Positions 1-13,036 of a stretch of DNA of 64,000 nt are shown here, in pieces (the first letter of the stretch is position 1; each line of letters begins with the position of its first letter). The stretch is from Nectonema munidae (taxonomy: Eukaryota; Nematomorpha; Nectonematoida; Nectonematidae): contig JAUIRK010000896.1 in the NCBI GenBank assembly GCA_030549495.1, forward strand, positions 975,501 to 1,039,500. The letters run 5' to 3'. The notes below the pieces were generated by a model. It saw only the letters and a program-made list of their open reading frames with translations. It had not been told where the DNA came from and did no database searches. The position numbers and the translations under genes are program-made.

Positions 1-326
1 CTCACAAAGTTCTTCAGTAACTTTATGGATGTAATCTTTTCTGATGATCCTAGATTTGAAAACTTTTTTATAAATCATCCAACTATTTATAAGAGCTAGA
101 ACTTATTTTCGAATGTAAATTATTATCTCTCTAAAATAGTACAATCAAATAAATTAGTAAAATTACGATTGTTTTGATGTAGTATGAATGAAAAAAACAA
201 AAAAGTTACAGGGTGCCACAATTTTCAAAAATCAGGGAATTTCTTTGACTTACCATAAATTTTCCATTTCCCAATTTTTTACTGTAATTTTAATTTTGAA
301 AATTATTAAAAATTTTTGTTATTGAA

Positions 327-1503
327 ATGTGTTTGTCTCCGTATTCCGAAATTTTAACGTATCAACCGACCTTTTTTAATAATTTATGGCTAGATCCAAA
401 AACAGAACCTCAATTCGCATCTTGGTTGTCGAAAAAACAAGGTAGCAATAGAGAGGCGTATTGTATGATATGCAAAGGGTCCATTTCACTCGGTAATATG
501 CGAAGAGTCGCCCTGAATTCCCATATGAAAAGCAAAACTCATAATATTCTTTTTGAAGCAAAGCAAGGTCAGCCATCTATTATGAGTTTTGCCAAAAGTA
601 CTCTCCCAGCCTCGCAAGCTTCTGCCCACGAAGAAATATCAGTATCAAACTTTAAAACCCCACGTGTTGCAACTAAAACCTCTAATATAAAAGATCTAGG
701 GGTATACAAAGAAGATTTGACTAGATCTGAACTTTTATGGGTTCTTTTTGTAATTCGGTCCAATTTTTCGATGAACTCCTGCTCATCAATCAGTGAAACT
801 TTCAAATTGATGTTTCCAGATTCGAAATTAGCTTCTTGTTTCAAACTTGGAAAAACGAAATGTGGATATATCAGCAATTATGGCCTCAGTCCTTATTTCA
901 ATGATATTTTGACTACCAAAATCAAGAGCTGTGGGGATTTTGTTATTTGCTTTGGTGAGGCGTTGAATAGTGTATCTCAAAAAAATCAGTTGGGTGTGTT
1001 TGTGAGATATTATGACAGGGAAAGAGACTTGGTGTGCTCACAATATTTGACAGCGCTTTCCTTGGTCATGCATCAGCAAGTCATATATTGGAAAATATTA
1101 ATGATGTTTTGAAACCGCTTTTCACAAACAATCTTTTGCAAGATTCAATGGATATGGTCCAAACGTTAATTTGCGATTTTTGAACGATTTTGAACACCAA
1201 AGAAAAGAATATGGGAGAATAAACAAGCAACTCATAAATATAGGAGTATGTGGACTTCATGTCCTGCATGGCGCTCTGAGAACGGGTATGAATTCATCAA
1301 AATGGAATATTAATACGTTTTTACGCGACATTTACTATCGTTTCAATGATTCACCTGCACGCAGATCAGATTTCACTCAAATCACAGGCTGCTCCAATTT
1401 CCCCATCAAACATTGTCCCGCCCGCTGCGCCGATAACGTATCATGTATCGAAAGAGTTATTTCTATTTATGATAGTTTGAAACCAAATTGGGCCGCAATT
1501 TAA
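327..1503 (+). pseudogene. hAT-type transposase, N-terminal and central part (broken)
   Basis: From ATG 327 the product has a BED/TTF-like zinc finger at about residues 45-75: CMIC followed by HMKSKTHN, with the typical preceding FASWLSKKQGSNREAYC. Then come family blocks such as SELLWVLFVIRSNFSMNSC, FPDSKLASCFKLGKTKCGY and GLSPYFNDIL. The reading frame shifts near 1055 (YLTA to FLGHASASHIL) and again near 1154 (SMD to PNVNLRFLNDF). It then runs through INIGVCGLHVLHGALRTG and FNDSPARRSDFTQITG to a stop at 1501-1503. This order matches a hAT-related transposase family common in cnidarians, arthropods and fish. About 75-100 residues of the family's middle are missing before the sequence resumes near 3767. 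The two frameshifts plus the internal insertion make it a relic. Family assignment rests on recalled motifs, not on a search. Confidence 0.8.
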
Positions 1504-1631
1504 GTAATATAAATTTTATCAAACTTTTTAAAATATTTGACTAATTTATAAATTTTGTAACTAACCTATATGAAAAAATTAAAAAAAATTTTTTTTTAAA
1601 TGTTTGTAAAATAAACAGAAGTTAAAAATTT

Positions 1632-3312
1632 TTATTTAGTGTGATATTTCTCAAAACAAACTTCGTGGAGTGGAATATTACACTTTTCACAAATTTTCCT
1701 TGTCTTTTTTTTGTAGTAATCACATATTCGTTGAGTCGGATTACTCTTTATATAATGTCCGCCAATACTAAATCTAAGTTCATTACACACTCTTCCTCCA
1801 GCAATTTTGGATTTCTTAGGACCTGTTTTAACTCTGTTACTTGTAGGAGTAATGTAAGCAAACACAAATTTTTTTTTGATATCTAACAACCTCACTTTTT
1901 CATCAGGATGTAATTTTTGATAAAGTCTCCACGAATTAAAAATTGAAACATCCAAAAATTGAGTAAATAATGAAAACCACCATTTTTTAAATTTTATTCT
2001 GGTTCGGTAAAGCAAAATTTCTTTATCAAGAAGATCAACTCCAGCCATGTATGCATTATATTCTTGCACTAATTTTGGTTTGGGAGGAAAGGTGTATTTT
2101 TTTAAAGCCGGAGAAAATCTTTTTGTTTTTGTCTGAGGTTCAATCGAAGAAAAATTTGTACCTATAGTTACAACTTTATTATCTTACCATTTAACAACCA
2201 AAACTTCATTCTCTTTGTCAAAACTGTGAACATATTGTCCTCTTTCTAAAGTTTTTTCAGTACTTTTGATGATAAAAATGGACAATTATTGCATCTATTT
2301 TCTCTTAGTGTTCCAGTTGCTTTGATATATTTTTTGATAACGCACCAAGAATACTTACGCTGCTAAAAAAATTATCAAAATATATTTGATAATGGGATGA
2401 TGTTTCTTTTGGCAGTACTGAAATTAGCTTCATTATACCGCTTTCACCAAGAGATAAGTTAGATCTTTGTTCTTTGCCAACATATGGGTGAAAATTAAAA
2501 AGATATCCATTTGCAGCACACAAATACCAAACATTATAGCCAAATTTTTCATAAACATTTTGGCGGAATCTATTCCATAATATCTTACCATCATTTAATC
2601 TAAAGAAAGCTTCTTTTCAAAAACACTAAATTTTGCATAGTTTTTTCGTAAAATTTCAAAATATTTTCTTACTTTGAACATTTTATCGTTTTTGTTTATT
2701 TTTGAATTGTCATTCAAATGGATATATTTTTTTATTTCTCTAAATCCTTGCCTAGAAATAGAGTTTGAAACTAACGGAACTCCTACCATCTATAGATTGT
2801 TCCCTAAACATATTTTGTTGAAGTAAAGAATGATAGCTTGAAAGAATTAATATTCCTAAAAATATTTTAATTTCATCCAGCTCTAAATTAAAATTTATAT
2901 CATTTTTTTGCCTTGCATACTTGATACCTTCTTCTTGTATCAGTTTAAAAATTTCCTTACTGTAAAATTCTTCAAATAGTTCAACAATACTTTAATCAAA
3001 TAAACTGTTCAAATTAATATTATTTTCTGAAGTAATAAAAACTTTAAAATTAGTATAATTACTTTAATTTTTTGTTTTCAAAAATATTATCTCTTACCTC
3101 TTATTTTCTTTATCCTTATTGTCACAAAAAATTTCTAAATTACCAACAACATCGTGAATTACCTTTTCTCTTATATCGTTGCCAGAAAACTCCTCTTCAT
3201 CAGTTAAATCATCAGGTTTTTCCGAAATAGTAGCAAGTTGAAAACTTGAAATACAATTTTCATCCATAAAATCACACGCTTCTTTTAATGTTTTAGCTTC
3301 TTTAGTCTCCAT
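1632..3312 (-). pseudogene. piggyBac transposase relic nested inside the hAT element
   Basis: On the minus strand, from 3312 downward: an acidic N-terminal segment (DDLTDEEEFSGNDIREK); the start of the DDE_Tnp_1_7 domain (LFEEFYSKEIFKLIQEEGI, LDEIKIFLGILILSSYHSL); a block with VPLVSNSISRQGFREIKKY and FEKKLSLD; a middle block with YFDNFFSSVSILGAL; and a C-terminal part with YNAYMAGVDLLDKE and a cysteine-rich tail (CDYYKKKTRKICEKC, CFEKYH). Adjacent blocks lie in different frames and a stop interrupts the block after FEKKLSLD, giving at least four or five breaks. The near-palindrome around 3474-3490 (tcccacatatggga) may be part of its 5' terminal region. The orientation is opposite to the hAT gene it splits. 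It cannot encode a working enzyme. Confidence 0.85.
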
Positions 3313-3766
3313 AAAAAATTGTCAGGAAAAAATATTAAAAATGTTTAAAAAATAAATAAAATCAAAAATATAAACGAATTAAATTTAATAAAAAAAACAA
3401 TTTTTTTTTATCAATTTGTCAAAAAAAATTTTTTTTTATTATATTCAAAAAAAGTTTATAGATTGAGCCATTATCCCACATATGGGATATCAAATTACAA
3501 ACTTAAATAAAAAAAATAAGTTTTTATTTATATTTAAAATAAAAATAGTTTTTTATAACTGTTTTTAACATAATTATTAACCTTAAAAATTATTTTGAAA
3601 AGGAATTTTTTGAAAATATAGAATTAAAAATTCCTTACCAGAATTTTCAAAAATAAAACTATATTTTATTTGTATATATAAGATATAAAAAGAAACTTCC
3701 ACAAAATATTTTTGTAATGCACTGGTCAAATATGAGTTATATTTGATGTTTATTGCCTGAAAAACT

Positions 3767-4650
3767 TACAAGCATTTCAAATATTTTTGAAATCAATTTT
3801 GATCTTCAGAAAACTTTATCGAATGGAAAAAAATTGACATCCGCTTTGCTGCTAAAAAGTTTTTGAAAGAATCCAAGTCTACTGAAGCAGAAGTTTTGAA
3901 CTTCAAAAGGGAATGTCGAACCTTTCTGATTTCTTCTTCAAATAAGATTATTAAAAGAAGTCCTTTAAAATACAAGCTGATTAGGGGATTGACATCATTG
4001 GATCCAACAATGATTTCAAAATGTTCTACCACTGCCATCAATAGAATGTGTCTTGAAAGCCTATATGAAGCGCAACGAATCAGTTGCAAACAAGCTGAGA
4101 AGGCAAAAACTCAATTCAAACTATTTTGTGAAGAGGCAAACACGGTCTTCAAAGAAAGATTTGAATCAATCACCGGTAATGTTGGAGAAGACCCAATTGG
4201 ACACGTTTTTTGCCAAGCTTTTTAAAAATAAGCGATCATATTTAGAATTATTGGAGGTAATCAAAATTTGTCTGATAATTTCACACGGTAACGCACCAGT
4301 TGAGAGTGGATTTTTCGTAAACAAGTCATTGCTTGTTGAAAATTTGTTAGAGACCTCGCTGATTTCTCAAAGAAGAATCAAGGATGAAATATATATTCAT
4401 GGTCAGCTGGCAAATATTTGTATTACTAACTCGATGATATCATCAGTTCAAGCCTCTCGACAGATATGAAATTTATCTTGATGGCTTGAAACGAAAAAGG
4501 AGTTCAAGTGAAAACATGAATGTAAAAAGACAAAAATTAGAAGAAGAAAAAAAGAAAATAATTGAAAAGAAAAAAGAATTATTGAAGGAGTATATTGAAA
4601 AAGAAGATGAATTAAATTCCCGAATAGAAGAACTGGAAAATTTCGATTGA
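3767..4650 (+). pseudogene. hAT-type transposase, C-terminal part (broken)
   Basis: This continues the gene cut at 1503. The homology begins near 3767 (ISNIFEINFDLQKTLSNGKK). It shifts frame in the A-run near 3828 to give IDIRFAAKKFLKESKS, then NFKRECRTFLISSSNKII and RSPLKYKLIRGLTSLDP. It shifts again near 4195 to give FFAKLFKNKRSYLELLEVIK and SHGNAPVESGFFVNKSLLVE, the hAT dimerisation-like C-terminal block. One more shift near 4450 leads to a charged coiled tail (KRKRSSSENMNVKRQKLEEE and a Lys/Glu-rich run) ending at about 4650. The coiled tail is typical of this family. Together with the 5' part the gene would be about 700-800 codons, consistent with the family. Decay is at the level of several indels. 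Confidence 0.8.
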
Positions 4651-5128
4651 TAAATATATTATTGATACCAACTTTAAATACCTATTTTACAAATCGTGCA
4701 ATTATGAATGAACTGCAGTATTTTTTCAGATATAATCATCATTAGCATCGCATGCCATGGTCATTTGTTTATTAACTTCATTTTATTCCTTGTCATCGCT
4801 CATCTTTCCGATTGTCACTATTCATTCATATCATCCATCATATAAAGAACTTTAATTTTTAAACTGTTTAAAAAAATTTTTTTGCTAAGTTGTAAGTTAA
4901 TATATAGATAACATAATATATGGGTGAACGTCAGATATAGAATAATTTTATGAACTAAAATTAAACTCCCTCAATTTAACGCCATATTTTCTATCATCCC
5001 GGAGATGGCGGTAAATCGAGGGAGCACTGTATATGTAAAAAACATATTTAATTTGATTTTGAATCAGGGAAAATTGGGAAGATTAATCAATCAGGGAATT
5101 TTGTTTCGTTAAATTTGTGGCAACCCTG

Positions 5129-8100
5129 AATAGTATTTTTAATTAAAAGTCCATGTATAATTGAGATTGAAAAACAAAGTACTATGTGTATTGCATAATT
5201 ATTAAAATTGATGCAACAAAATGCTAGGCTGTAAGCAATCAAACTTTTACAATGCGTCAATTGACGCACATCCGCCTTCTAGGGGTAAGTTTTCTACATC
5301 TTACTATACCATATGGGCTAAAATTTTAAATTCAACGCTTTTACAAAAAACTTTTGCGCAAAAATAGCACCTTTTTATACATTGAAATGGTGCCCGGACG
5401 TTTTGTCGAGGGTCAATTCGTCACCGGACACTTCGCCGCCAGACAGTCGTCGGACGAATCGTCAATTGGACTTTTAATTGAACAGCATTTTTTCGAACGG
5501 TTGTTCTGTTGTGTAAATGTATTGTTGAAAAAATAATTTCTCTCTATACACACTTTGAAATTATAATCGGGAAAAAAAATTTTACTTCAGACTTTTGTAA
5601 AAGGAACTTTAATTTAAATAAAAAAACGCAATAAACCAAATGATTAAACATTTTTATTGAAATAGATATAAAACTTTATAATTACACTAAAATTACATAA
5701 AGTTCACGCTTTATATAGTAGCAGCTACTACATTTTTTTTCAGTTTGAGAAAAAATATTAGTTCCGCATACTAACTATATTATTAAACGCCCTTGTCACA
5801 TTTTCAAAAAAAGTATCGGTAAGGTTTCTCAACGCCTAAGTGCACTTAACAAATGAAATCAGTAAAAAAATTTCAAAATGTAACCTACCAGCAAAAATAG
5901 TAAGAAGATAATCTCATTTATATATTCTTTCGGCTTATGATTAAGCAATTACCTCATCGGCTGCTTGAGAATATAAAAAGCTTGCGTTAAGCTTTTGATT
6001 ATATCTTTTGGCTTTCATCATTAAAACTTTAGCGGTGAGGGTGATGCTAATGGCGTCGAGATCATTGTTTTCCATAGTTTTATCACGTCATAATTTGATA
6101 AAGTCTCTTCTTGTTTACATTTCAACATCTTTTGCTCCATTTAAATTATGAAGTCACGTAAATTTTGTTTTATGTCTGCCATGTCATGTATCACGTGTTT
6201 TTTTGATGCTAAGAGAATAATGGATATAATGATAATTTTTCTCCTCTAAATTTATACATGTCATTTTTCAAGGAATATTGATGCCACACATCACGTATTT
6301 TTTTGCTATCTCATCTATGTTTTTATATGTGATGAAGCTTTTAATAGACTGCTATTCGAAGACTCACATCATTCATTTTAGACTTTGGCTAAAACAAAGA
6401 GAGCAGCAAATGAAATAAAAAGTTATTTTTTTCCTGGAAAGTCATTTAACAATTCTTACAAATCTAAAAGAGAAAAAAAAAAATTTTAATTTCTAAAAAA
6501 AATACTTTTTATATGTACTACCAATGCTAAAATTTTATTTATTTTTATATTTATCTCTTTCCAATCATGTACCGATTTTTATAATTCATACCTCCTTAAC
6601 ATGGTGTTCGAGGATTCATAAGATGGCGGTGATATTTTTCCAAATCACATAATCCATTTCACCTAATATACTCTCACTTTCTCATTTGTCAAATTTTGAT
6701 TCAATTATCTTATATTAACTTTTTTTACATTTTTGATTTTAAAATTTTACATCTCTACTCCTTTCAAATTTCTTCGTGATTTCGGTTAGTTGACGTTTTA
6801 GTTCACTCCACTTAAATCCTAATTTTAAAGTTGGATTCACTTGAATCGCTTAGTTTAACCATGATTTTTCAATCTTAATAAGTTATTTGCTTAATCGTTA
6901 TTCTGAAATTAATAAAGTCGTTCTCTGAAACGACGTTTAACAAAAATATATTTTATATTTGATAAATTATTATTATTATTCATGTCTATTAAATCGTTGT
7001 GCGTCTAATACCATTTTACAAGTGAATTAAAAAATATTTAAAGATATTTTGAAGGTTATTTAACGATTCAAGTGTTTTTGACTAAAAAACCAAAAAATAG
7101 GATAATTTATCATGATAGAGGGCTTAAAATCAAAAAATCCTGATTAAAATGAAGGTTTTAAATGAATTGCACTCAAAATAATGTCGATTTGAGGTGGTTT
7201 TACTAAATGCCTCCATTTTTTCATTCATAATAAATTACAAATATTTTTCAAGGCATTATTTGTATAAGAAATCTGTATTTTTTGCACAAGTCTTATCAAC
7301 GTTATTTACAAAATGTTTTTTAGGTTAATTTAAGTTATTTTTAAGTAGCATGGAATGAAGTTCTCATTATAAGTTTTATAAGGACTTCCATACACGGGGT
7401 GAATTAAATTCTAAACTAACTTGTTATAAAGCCTTTCTTCAGAATCTGAAAAGTCACTTTTTTTTTTAAAAAAAATACTAAAAATCACTACTTATTTTTT
7501 TTAATTTGCAGTCCATTTCATTCTAGGTCATATTTAGAATTTTTCATGAATTTATTCTTAAAATAAATATATTAATTAAAAACAAATTGTTGCACCGGAT
7601 GATAAAAGATATTTCTTTTATAAATCTAAAAGATGCTAATATTCTTTTAGATTTAAAATAAACAGCTTACGAAATGCTCATACAACTATTTATTTTTTTG
7701 TGTTACGTATTTTATTTTTGTGTATATAGGCATCAAATAACGTGAAATTTTAAAAATTTTTTTATAGTTTTTTTAATAAAAATTTTTTTTATATGTTTGA
7801 AATTTATTTAATGATAATTTATATTTATTTTTTTTCTATAAATTAAAAAAAAATTCCTTTTTTCCTTATTTTATTTATAAAAAATGATTGAAAAAATTTA
7901 TTTATAAATATCTATTTTTTATTAGAACCCATTTAACCTAGCTTTAACCATACAGTATCACAAAACATACACCAAATTATAACATCACATAAATTCATAG
8001 ATAAAGCATTTTCCGCTTGTTAAAGTTTCATTTAGTACTTTTTTATTCCTTCATTTTTTTATTATTTACTTCATCGAAATAGAAATATTTTGAAATGTTT

Positions 8101-8141
8101 GGTCAAACAAAGTAAGTGTTTTTCTTTTAAAGGTTAATAGA
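5129..8141. other. Gene-free AT-rich DNA
   Basis: I see no coding region, RNA gene or element end in this stretch. The one notable patch is 5390-5475: short degenerate words such as ggacgttttgtcg, ggtcaattcgtc, ggacacttcgcc and ggacgaatcgtc follow each other. They resemble, but are not copies of, the tandem words in the foldback element at 57737-58004. The rest is AT-rich sequence with many poly-A and poly-T runs. Confidence 0.5.
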
Positions 8142-8339
8142 TGACCATTTGATTCCGTTCAAGCAATTCGTATTGGATAATCCTTTTCCAGTCCCACCAT
8201 ACGCACAACATCGTTTTATACGCGGATGAAGATCTTGTTTGACCGTTTGATTCCGTTCAAGCAATTCGTATTGGATAATCGTTTTCCAGTCCCACCATGT
8301 GCACAACATTGTTTTATACGCGGATGAAGATCTTGTTTA
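8142..8339. repeat. 99-bp tandem duplication (two copies)
   Basis: Two adjacent near-identical units start at 8142 (gaccatttgattccgttc) and 8241 (gaccgtttgattccgttc). Each ends with cgcggatgaagatcttgttt. They differ at only a few positions (for example tacgcacaacatc versus tgtgcacaacatt), so the duplication is recent. Because 99 is a multiple of three, an open minus-strand frame persists through both copies, but it has no recognisable protein signature. Confidence 0.9.
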
Positions 8340-9934
8340 AACAAGAATCAATTTACTTCATAAAAATATACAAAAATGATCGAATATTCAAAATTAAAGA
8401 ATTTTATATCTTTTTTTAAATAGAATTAAATGGAGATTACTGATGTCATCTCGTTCCGTTTGGGAACATTGGTTCTGAATGGATTAAAAACTAACCACAA
8501 CCTTTATTACTAACTAAGGAAATTGCTAATAAATTAACTAATTAAATAACATACTACCCAACTGCTACATAACTTTATAGTAGGTTAAATTGTTTTAAGG
8601 GGTAGACTGTCTTCAGGTTTGATTCTTCTGATATGGAAGGAAGGATACCTTTTCAATGCCATATAACTGGATATGAGAAAAGAATGTTTTTATTGCAAAC
8701 TTCATTTCAAATTTTCTCATTATATATATTTAGCATATCCAAAAGATATTTGGCTTTGCTCCCATGCGTTCATCTTACAAGCAAGCCGCTCCCACATGGT
8801 TCAGTCCAGCTGCCAATCAACCCGGGAGTCGATGATCAAGATCAAAACGACTTTGAATGGCTGGAAATACACACTCTTAAAATAATTCCCAATTTTGTTT
8901 CTGATCTATTTTCTTTTTATTTGAATTGTGAAAGCGGTATAAATAAACATATGTATACATTTTTTGCATTTTTGGAAAAGAGTGACACGTAGACTTTGAG
9001 TATATAGAGATGTCAACTGTTACACTGCCTTTCAATCTGTTACCTTCGACAGAAAGTAAATACATTGTACTGCGCTGAAGTATTTCATATTATGCTTTTA
9101 AAATTTATATTCAACTTTTCTCGTGAATAAAATTACACTCATTAATTATAGTGATAGTATGTTGTTATTATATTTATTTTAATTCCATAATTAATAAGAA
9201 GGAAACTATATTCTTGATTCCGCTAGATTAATGAGAGTTTGCAAAAAGAAGATCTACGAGAACTACAAACAAATAAATCGCGCTTATTTATTTGTACAGA
9301 ATAGAAAGTATGGAAGAATTTGTCCTTGCAAATTTAAATCCTTTCATGTGATGAAGTCTTTTTTGAATTCAAAAAATTAGTGGCATCGCAGAAATTTGTA
9401 TAATACAGTTTAATGCACTACTAACTGGATCAGTTAACGGCTTATTGGGTATATACATATATCAGGGGCTCACGCCTCTATATTTTTGGTAGGGCAGAGA
9501 CGGAATTTTTTTAATTTTCAAAATGTATTATAAAAGAATTTTTGTCCATTGAACACACCAACATTATTCCATATTATACTTGCTTGTCAGGTCCCAATCC
9601 TCCATAATTGTGGATAACTTCAGAGATTTCATCAAATCGAATTAACTTGTTTGTAACTGGGATTCCATCACCACCTTCTAGCTCGACAAAAGAACCAAAT
9701 GATTCATATGCGATAAAGTCAAAGCTAAAACAAGCTGATAATTTTTCTTGTCAGCTACTATTTTTATACTCGTCTATAAGGATTGAACACATTTTTGCCT
9801 CTTCTATTTCGTCTCTAATCATCTGAGTAACGCTTTGAACTAGAACAGTTTCTTCACATGATCGTATCATATGATTTGATCAATTTACGCCATTTACCAC
9901 AGTTCAATGAATCCGTAGCTTCATTATGCTAAAG
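8340..9934. other. Gene-free stretch
   Basis: A 119-codon open frame at 8633-8992 (+) resembles no family I recognise. It contains no domain motif and ends in the same kind of AT-rich sequence as its surroundings, so I do not call it a gene. Around 9462-9490 there is cagggg followed by a ggtagggcag block, possibly a decayed hAT-type end, with no partner found. Confidence 0.4.
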
Positions 9935-10082
9935 GTAAATGTACTGTAGGTGTGTTTTCATTGACAAGGCACTGATGTACCACTTATGTCAAACTTTGAA
10001 CAAATTGGTATCGATGAGGAATCGAACCTAGAGGCTTCCTTGCTGAGTCCATCATCTCAACCAACCTGTCATGCCACCATTG
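9935..10082 (-). mobile_element. tRNA-derived SINE, subfamily 2
   Basis: Read on the minus strand, the head carries an A-box-like block (TGGCATGACAGGTTGG, 10061-10076). A good B box, GGTTCGATTCC, lies at 10018-10028 at tRNA-like spacing. The body reads AGTTTGACATAAGTGGTACA and then GTCAATGAAAACACACC. Related copies lie at 44063, 49932 and 57358. Unlike those three, this one is outside compound repeat R, so it is an independent insertion. No tRNA fold with intact arms could be drawn, so it is not a tRNA gene. Confidence 0.8.
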
Positions 10083-10239
10083 TACATTATGGTAGCAATA
10101 GGGAATATCAAAATATATAAATATAAGTATCAGAAAACTTTCAAATAGTTACGGTTTTTGACGATATAGACTGGCAAACAGGATCAAAAATTGAATGAAT
10201 ATAAAAAATGTTAGGCCTGACTTCATTTGTTAGAGACTT

Positions 10240-11905
10240 CATATTAGGACATGAAGACACAGTCATCACTACTCATCGCATGTAATAAAGCTTTTATCCC
10301 TCTTTATTATTTTTTCACTAGGTATTGAAACCGATGTCCTTTCAGATTTGGATGTTCTAGTACTGGAACAAAAGTATGCCCAACCAAAAGCTTTATCGCT
10401 AAAATCTTTAGGGTACCCAGTTCTTGGTTGAGTCAATTCAGTATTTCGTCTTCAAAGGTCAAAATTGTTCATGTCTTCCAAATATGGCATAGAAAGGCTT
10501 GTTTTAGAAGGCTCTGATCTCATTCGACAACCTTGCTATCCGATACAATATTGGCTTTAACCGGTTATCAACCGTAGTCGACATATGTCGACTTTACAAA
10601 AATGTGAAGGGATTGCGTTTATTAATGCTTTTTAATACAAATCTTCTGCTTTATACTAGATATCGTCTGATTATTCAGGTCGTCAACGGGTTAACTAATT
10701 ATCTCAATGTTCTTCTCCCTTGTTATTCTAAGATTGACACTCCGACACGTAGTACACTGTCTTCGCCAAACCAAATGCTCTCATAACACACGCACTCAAC
10801 CCCATGAAAACCAACTTCAGTTCTCCGCAGTTGATCAAGAGCGATGCTCGTCACGCTGGAGACATTATTAACAAACCCAAATAAATGAACGATTTTTTAC
10901 ATATGGCATAAATATTGTGAATTTACACACATATATATAATATATCAATATTTTATAATATAGTACTTTGTGTATTTTTATTGCGTCTGCGCCCAAAATA
11001 CAGACTCACTATAAAAGGTGACAGGCAGGAAATCTATTAATTACGAAGAAAGGCACGAGCTAATAGATTTTTCTTAACATCTCTTCTCACCAATCATCAA
11101 CAGGCCCGTGTTCATATCAAATGAATTGTTTAGGTGGATTGTTTATTCTGTATTGACACATTTTTGCACTAAAAATTACCTAACTATATTACTAACATAG
11201 AAAAGCAAATAATCATCTATAATCCTCATACCTACACATATATTCAGTTAGTAAAGTTAATGTTCGCAAAAAGATTTAGGAATTGGGTCTAGAAATTGTC
11301 AAGTACAAAGTCGTGAATTTAAAGTTGACTCTTTCAAATAGAAATTGAAAGTCTAAAATATTTCGAACAAAATTTGCTACAAACCTTAAATTTATATGAA
11401 TTAACAAAAAGTCCAAAATAAACGATATACAAATTTAACCCATTTAGATCCAATGAAAATCAGGCAATAATTAACTTATAAGAAGATAGCCTATGATACT
11501 TTTACTTTGCCCAAATGAGTACCGCGATACCCAATCGGTTATAGCCTATATTACTTAAAGGGAAATCTAGCATTTACCATCATCGGACTTCTGAAATAAA
11601 AAACTTGATTGTTTAGATTATATTTGGCAAGTGAAATAAAGGCATTTATTCTAACTTGTGTATTCCATTGCATAAATTTAACTCTTTCAATTACAGTAAT
11701 GAAACCTTTTAAGCTTAACATCATAGCCAATACTTTTTTTATATAGTGTGGTATACAAAATATTTGCCCTGCTGATGCTCTCGTTCAAACTCCTGGCTAC
11801 ATCACTGCTTCTGATCAACTATAGCTCAACTTGGGATAGATTATATTAAAACAAATGAACCGGAAATTAATAATAAAAAATGAGATTTTAAATATTCATA
11901 CAAGA
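10240..11905. repeat. Long dispersed repeat, copy 1
   Basis: This shares collinear blocks with 39665-40712. Examples are cactactcatcgcatgtaat and the paired cactactcatcggatgtaat; tattgaaaccgat; cttggttgag; tatccgatacaatattg; aataaaaaacttgattgttt with aataaaagacttgattgttt; and ggctacatcactgc. Copy 1 has about 0.7 kb of additional sequence near 10570-11330 that copy 2 lacks. No coding potential is seen. The copies differ by many substitutions, so they are old. Terminal repeats were not identified, and the element class is unknown. Confidence 0.7.
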
Positions 11906-13036
11906 CATCCTCAAAAAGAATTTAAGTTATTATTCTATTGCACTTCAAAAATCTAACTAGAAATACGCACCGCCGACTTATATTTCTATATATTGAAGCA
12001 TAAAAATGTATTAATTGGCATTGACTTCATCAACATCCTTATATTTAATTGGAGTACTTGTAAAAAATGAAATTACTTTTGAGTAATTATAAATAAGTAT
12101 AAAATTGAGGATAATTTGAACATATTTTTCTTTTTTCAAGTACTCCACTTAAGTATAATTATTTTAATGAAGTCATTAATGAAAATTAATAAGTCGGTTT
12201 GCTACGATTAGTCAAATAGACCAATTATTCCAAAGACATTAAGTCTAAAAGTAATTTTTATCGATTCTATATTATAATAGCTTGGCATCTGTCTGTCTGT
12301 CGGTAGAGTCATTATGATTGGTTGAATTCTGATTGGCTAAGTGCATCTTTTGATACCATTTTCATCATAAATGAATGGCCCTTTTTGTGAAAAACCGTCT
12401 ATCAAAATCAAATGTGTATTTTCTTCAGCAAAATTTTTATATTATGATGCCTAGACCTAGTATTTAATAAATTAGATGCACTCTTGAATAATTTATAATC
12501 ATATATAGTATATTGGAATATACTATAATTTTGATATATTGGAATTTTGATTGATGATAAAATTGCTTACGAAAACAATCATTCAAATTTTGTAAATAAT
12601 ATCTTTTTTTCCAATTAAGATTTTAAGATTTCTGAAAGTGGCGATCAAATTTGTGATTTACGTTTGGAAATCGACCACATTGACATGCTGAAATCATTTC
12701 AGAGCTTAGTTTTCGCAATTTGACTAAGAATATGTTAAATTCTCAATCAAATTTGACATTTGACAAAAAAAATCAAAGTGTGCATGTTTTTGATCACTTA
12801 TGATTTCAGCTTCATTGTATTGGTTAAACAAATTTATTTTAATCATTCAAACTACAGTGCTATGAATCTATAAATTTTTGAAGATATCACTAGATAATTT
12901 ATAACTTAGCGTCTAAATTTTTATTTTCATATATATATATATTAAATTTCATAATGGAAAAACATTTATTTAGCTTTTATGGAAAAACATTTATTTTCAT
13001 TAAGTTAAACATTATATTCTTGAATCCTTGAATTTG
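11906..13036. other. Gene-free stretch
   Basis: Nothing coding was recognised. There is a short ctgtctgtctgtcgg microsatellite at about 12290-12303. At 12195-12250 a patch resembles the degenerate 'gaccaatt/gtctaa' words seen more densely at 18480-18680. Confidence 0.4.

Larger units (their letters stand above)
209..5128 (+). mobile_element. hAT-superfamily DNA transposon, interrupted by a piggyBac
   Basis: The ends are inverted copies of each other: the left end starts CAGGGTGCCACAA at 209, and the right end, read on the minus strand from 5128, starts CAGGGTTGCCACAAA. A second shared block (CAGGGAATTT-like) lies inside each end. CAGGG ends are typical of hAT elements. The 8-bp flanks (aaaagtta on the left, aatagtat on the right) agree at only 5 of 8 positions, so the target duplication is weak or decayed. 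Inside, plus-strand transposase pieces lie at 327-1503 and about 3767-4650, with a minus-strand piggyBac between them. The element is therefore old, inactive and a target of later insertion. The exact piggyBac edges (TTAA sites) could not be fixed, because TTAA is very common here. Confidence 0.8.

Noticed and set aside
8633-8992. 119-codon open frame
   Set aside because: No family resemblance, no conserved motif, and composition like the surrounding non-coding DNA.
9935-10082. A and B box pair suggesting a tRNA gene
   Set aside because: The rest does not fold as a cloverleaf, and related sequences with the same non-tRNA body occur elsewhere in the window. It is a SINE.
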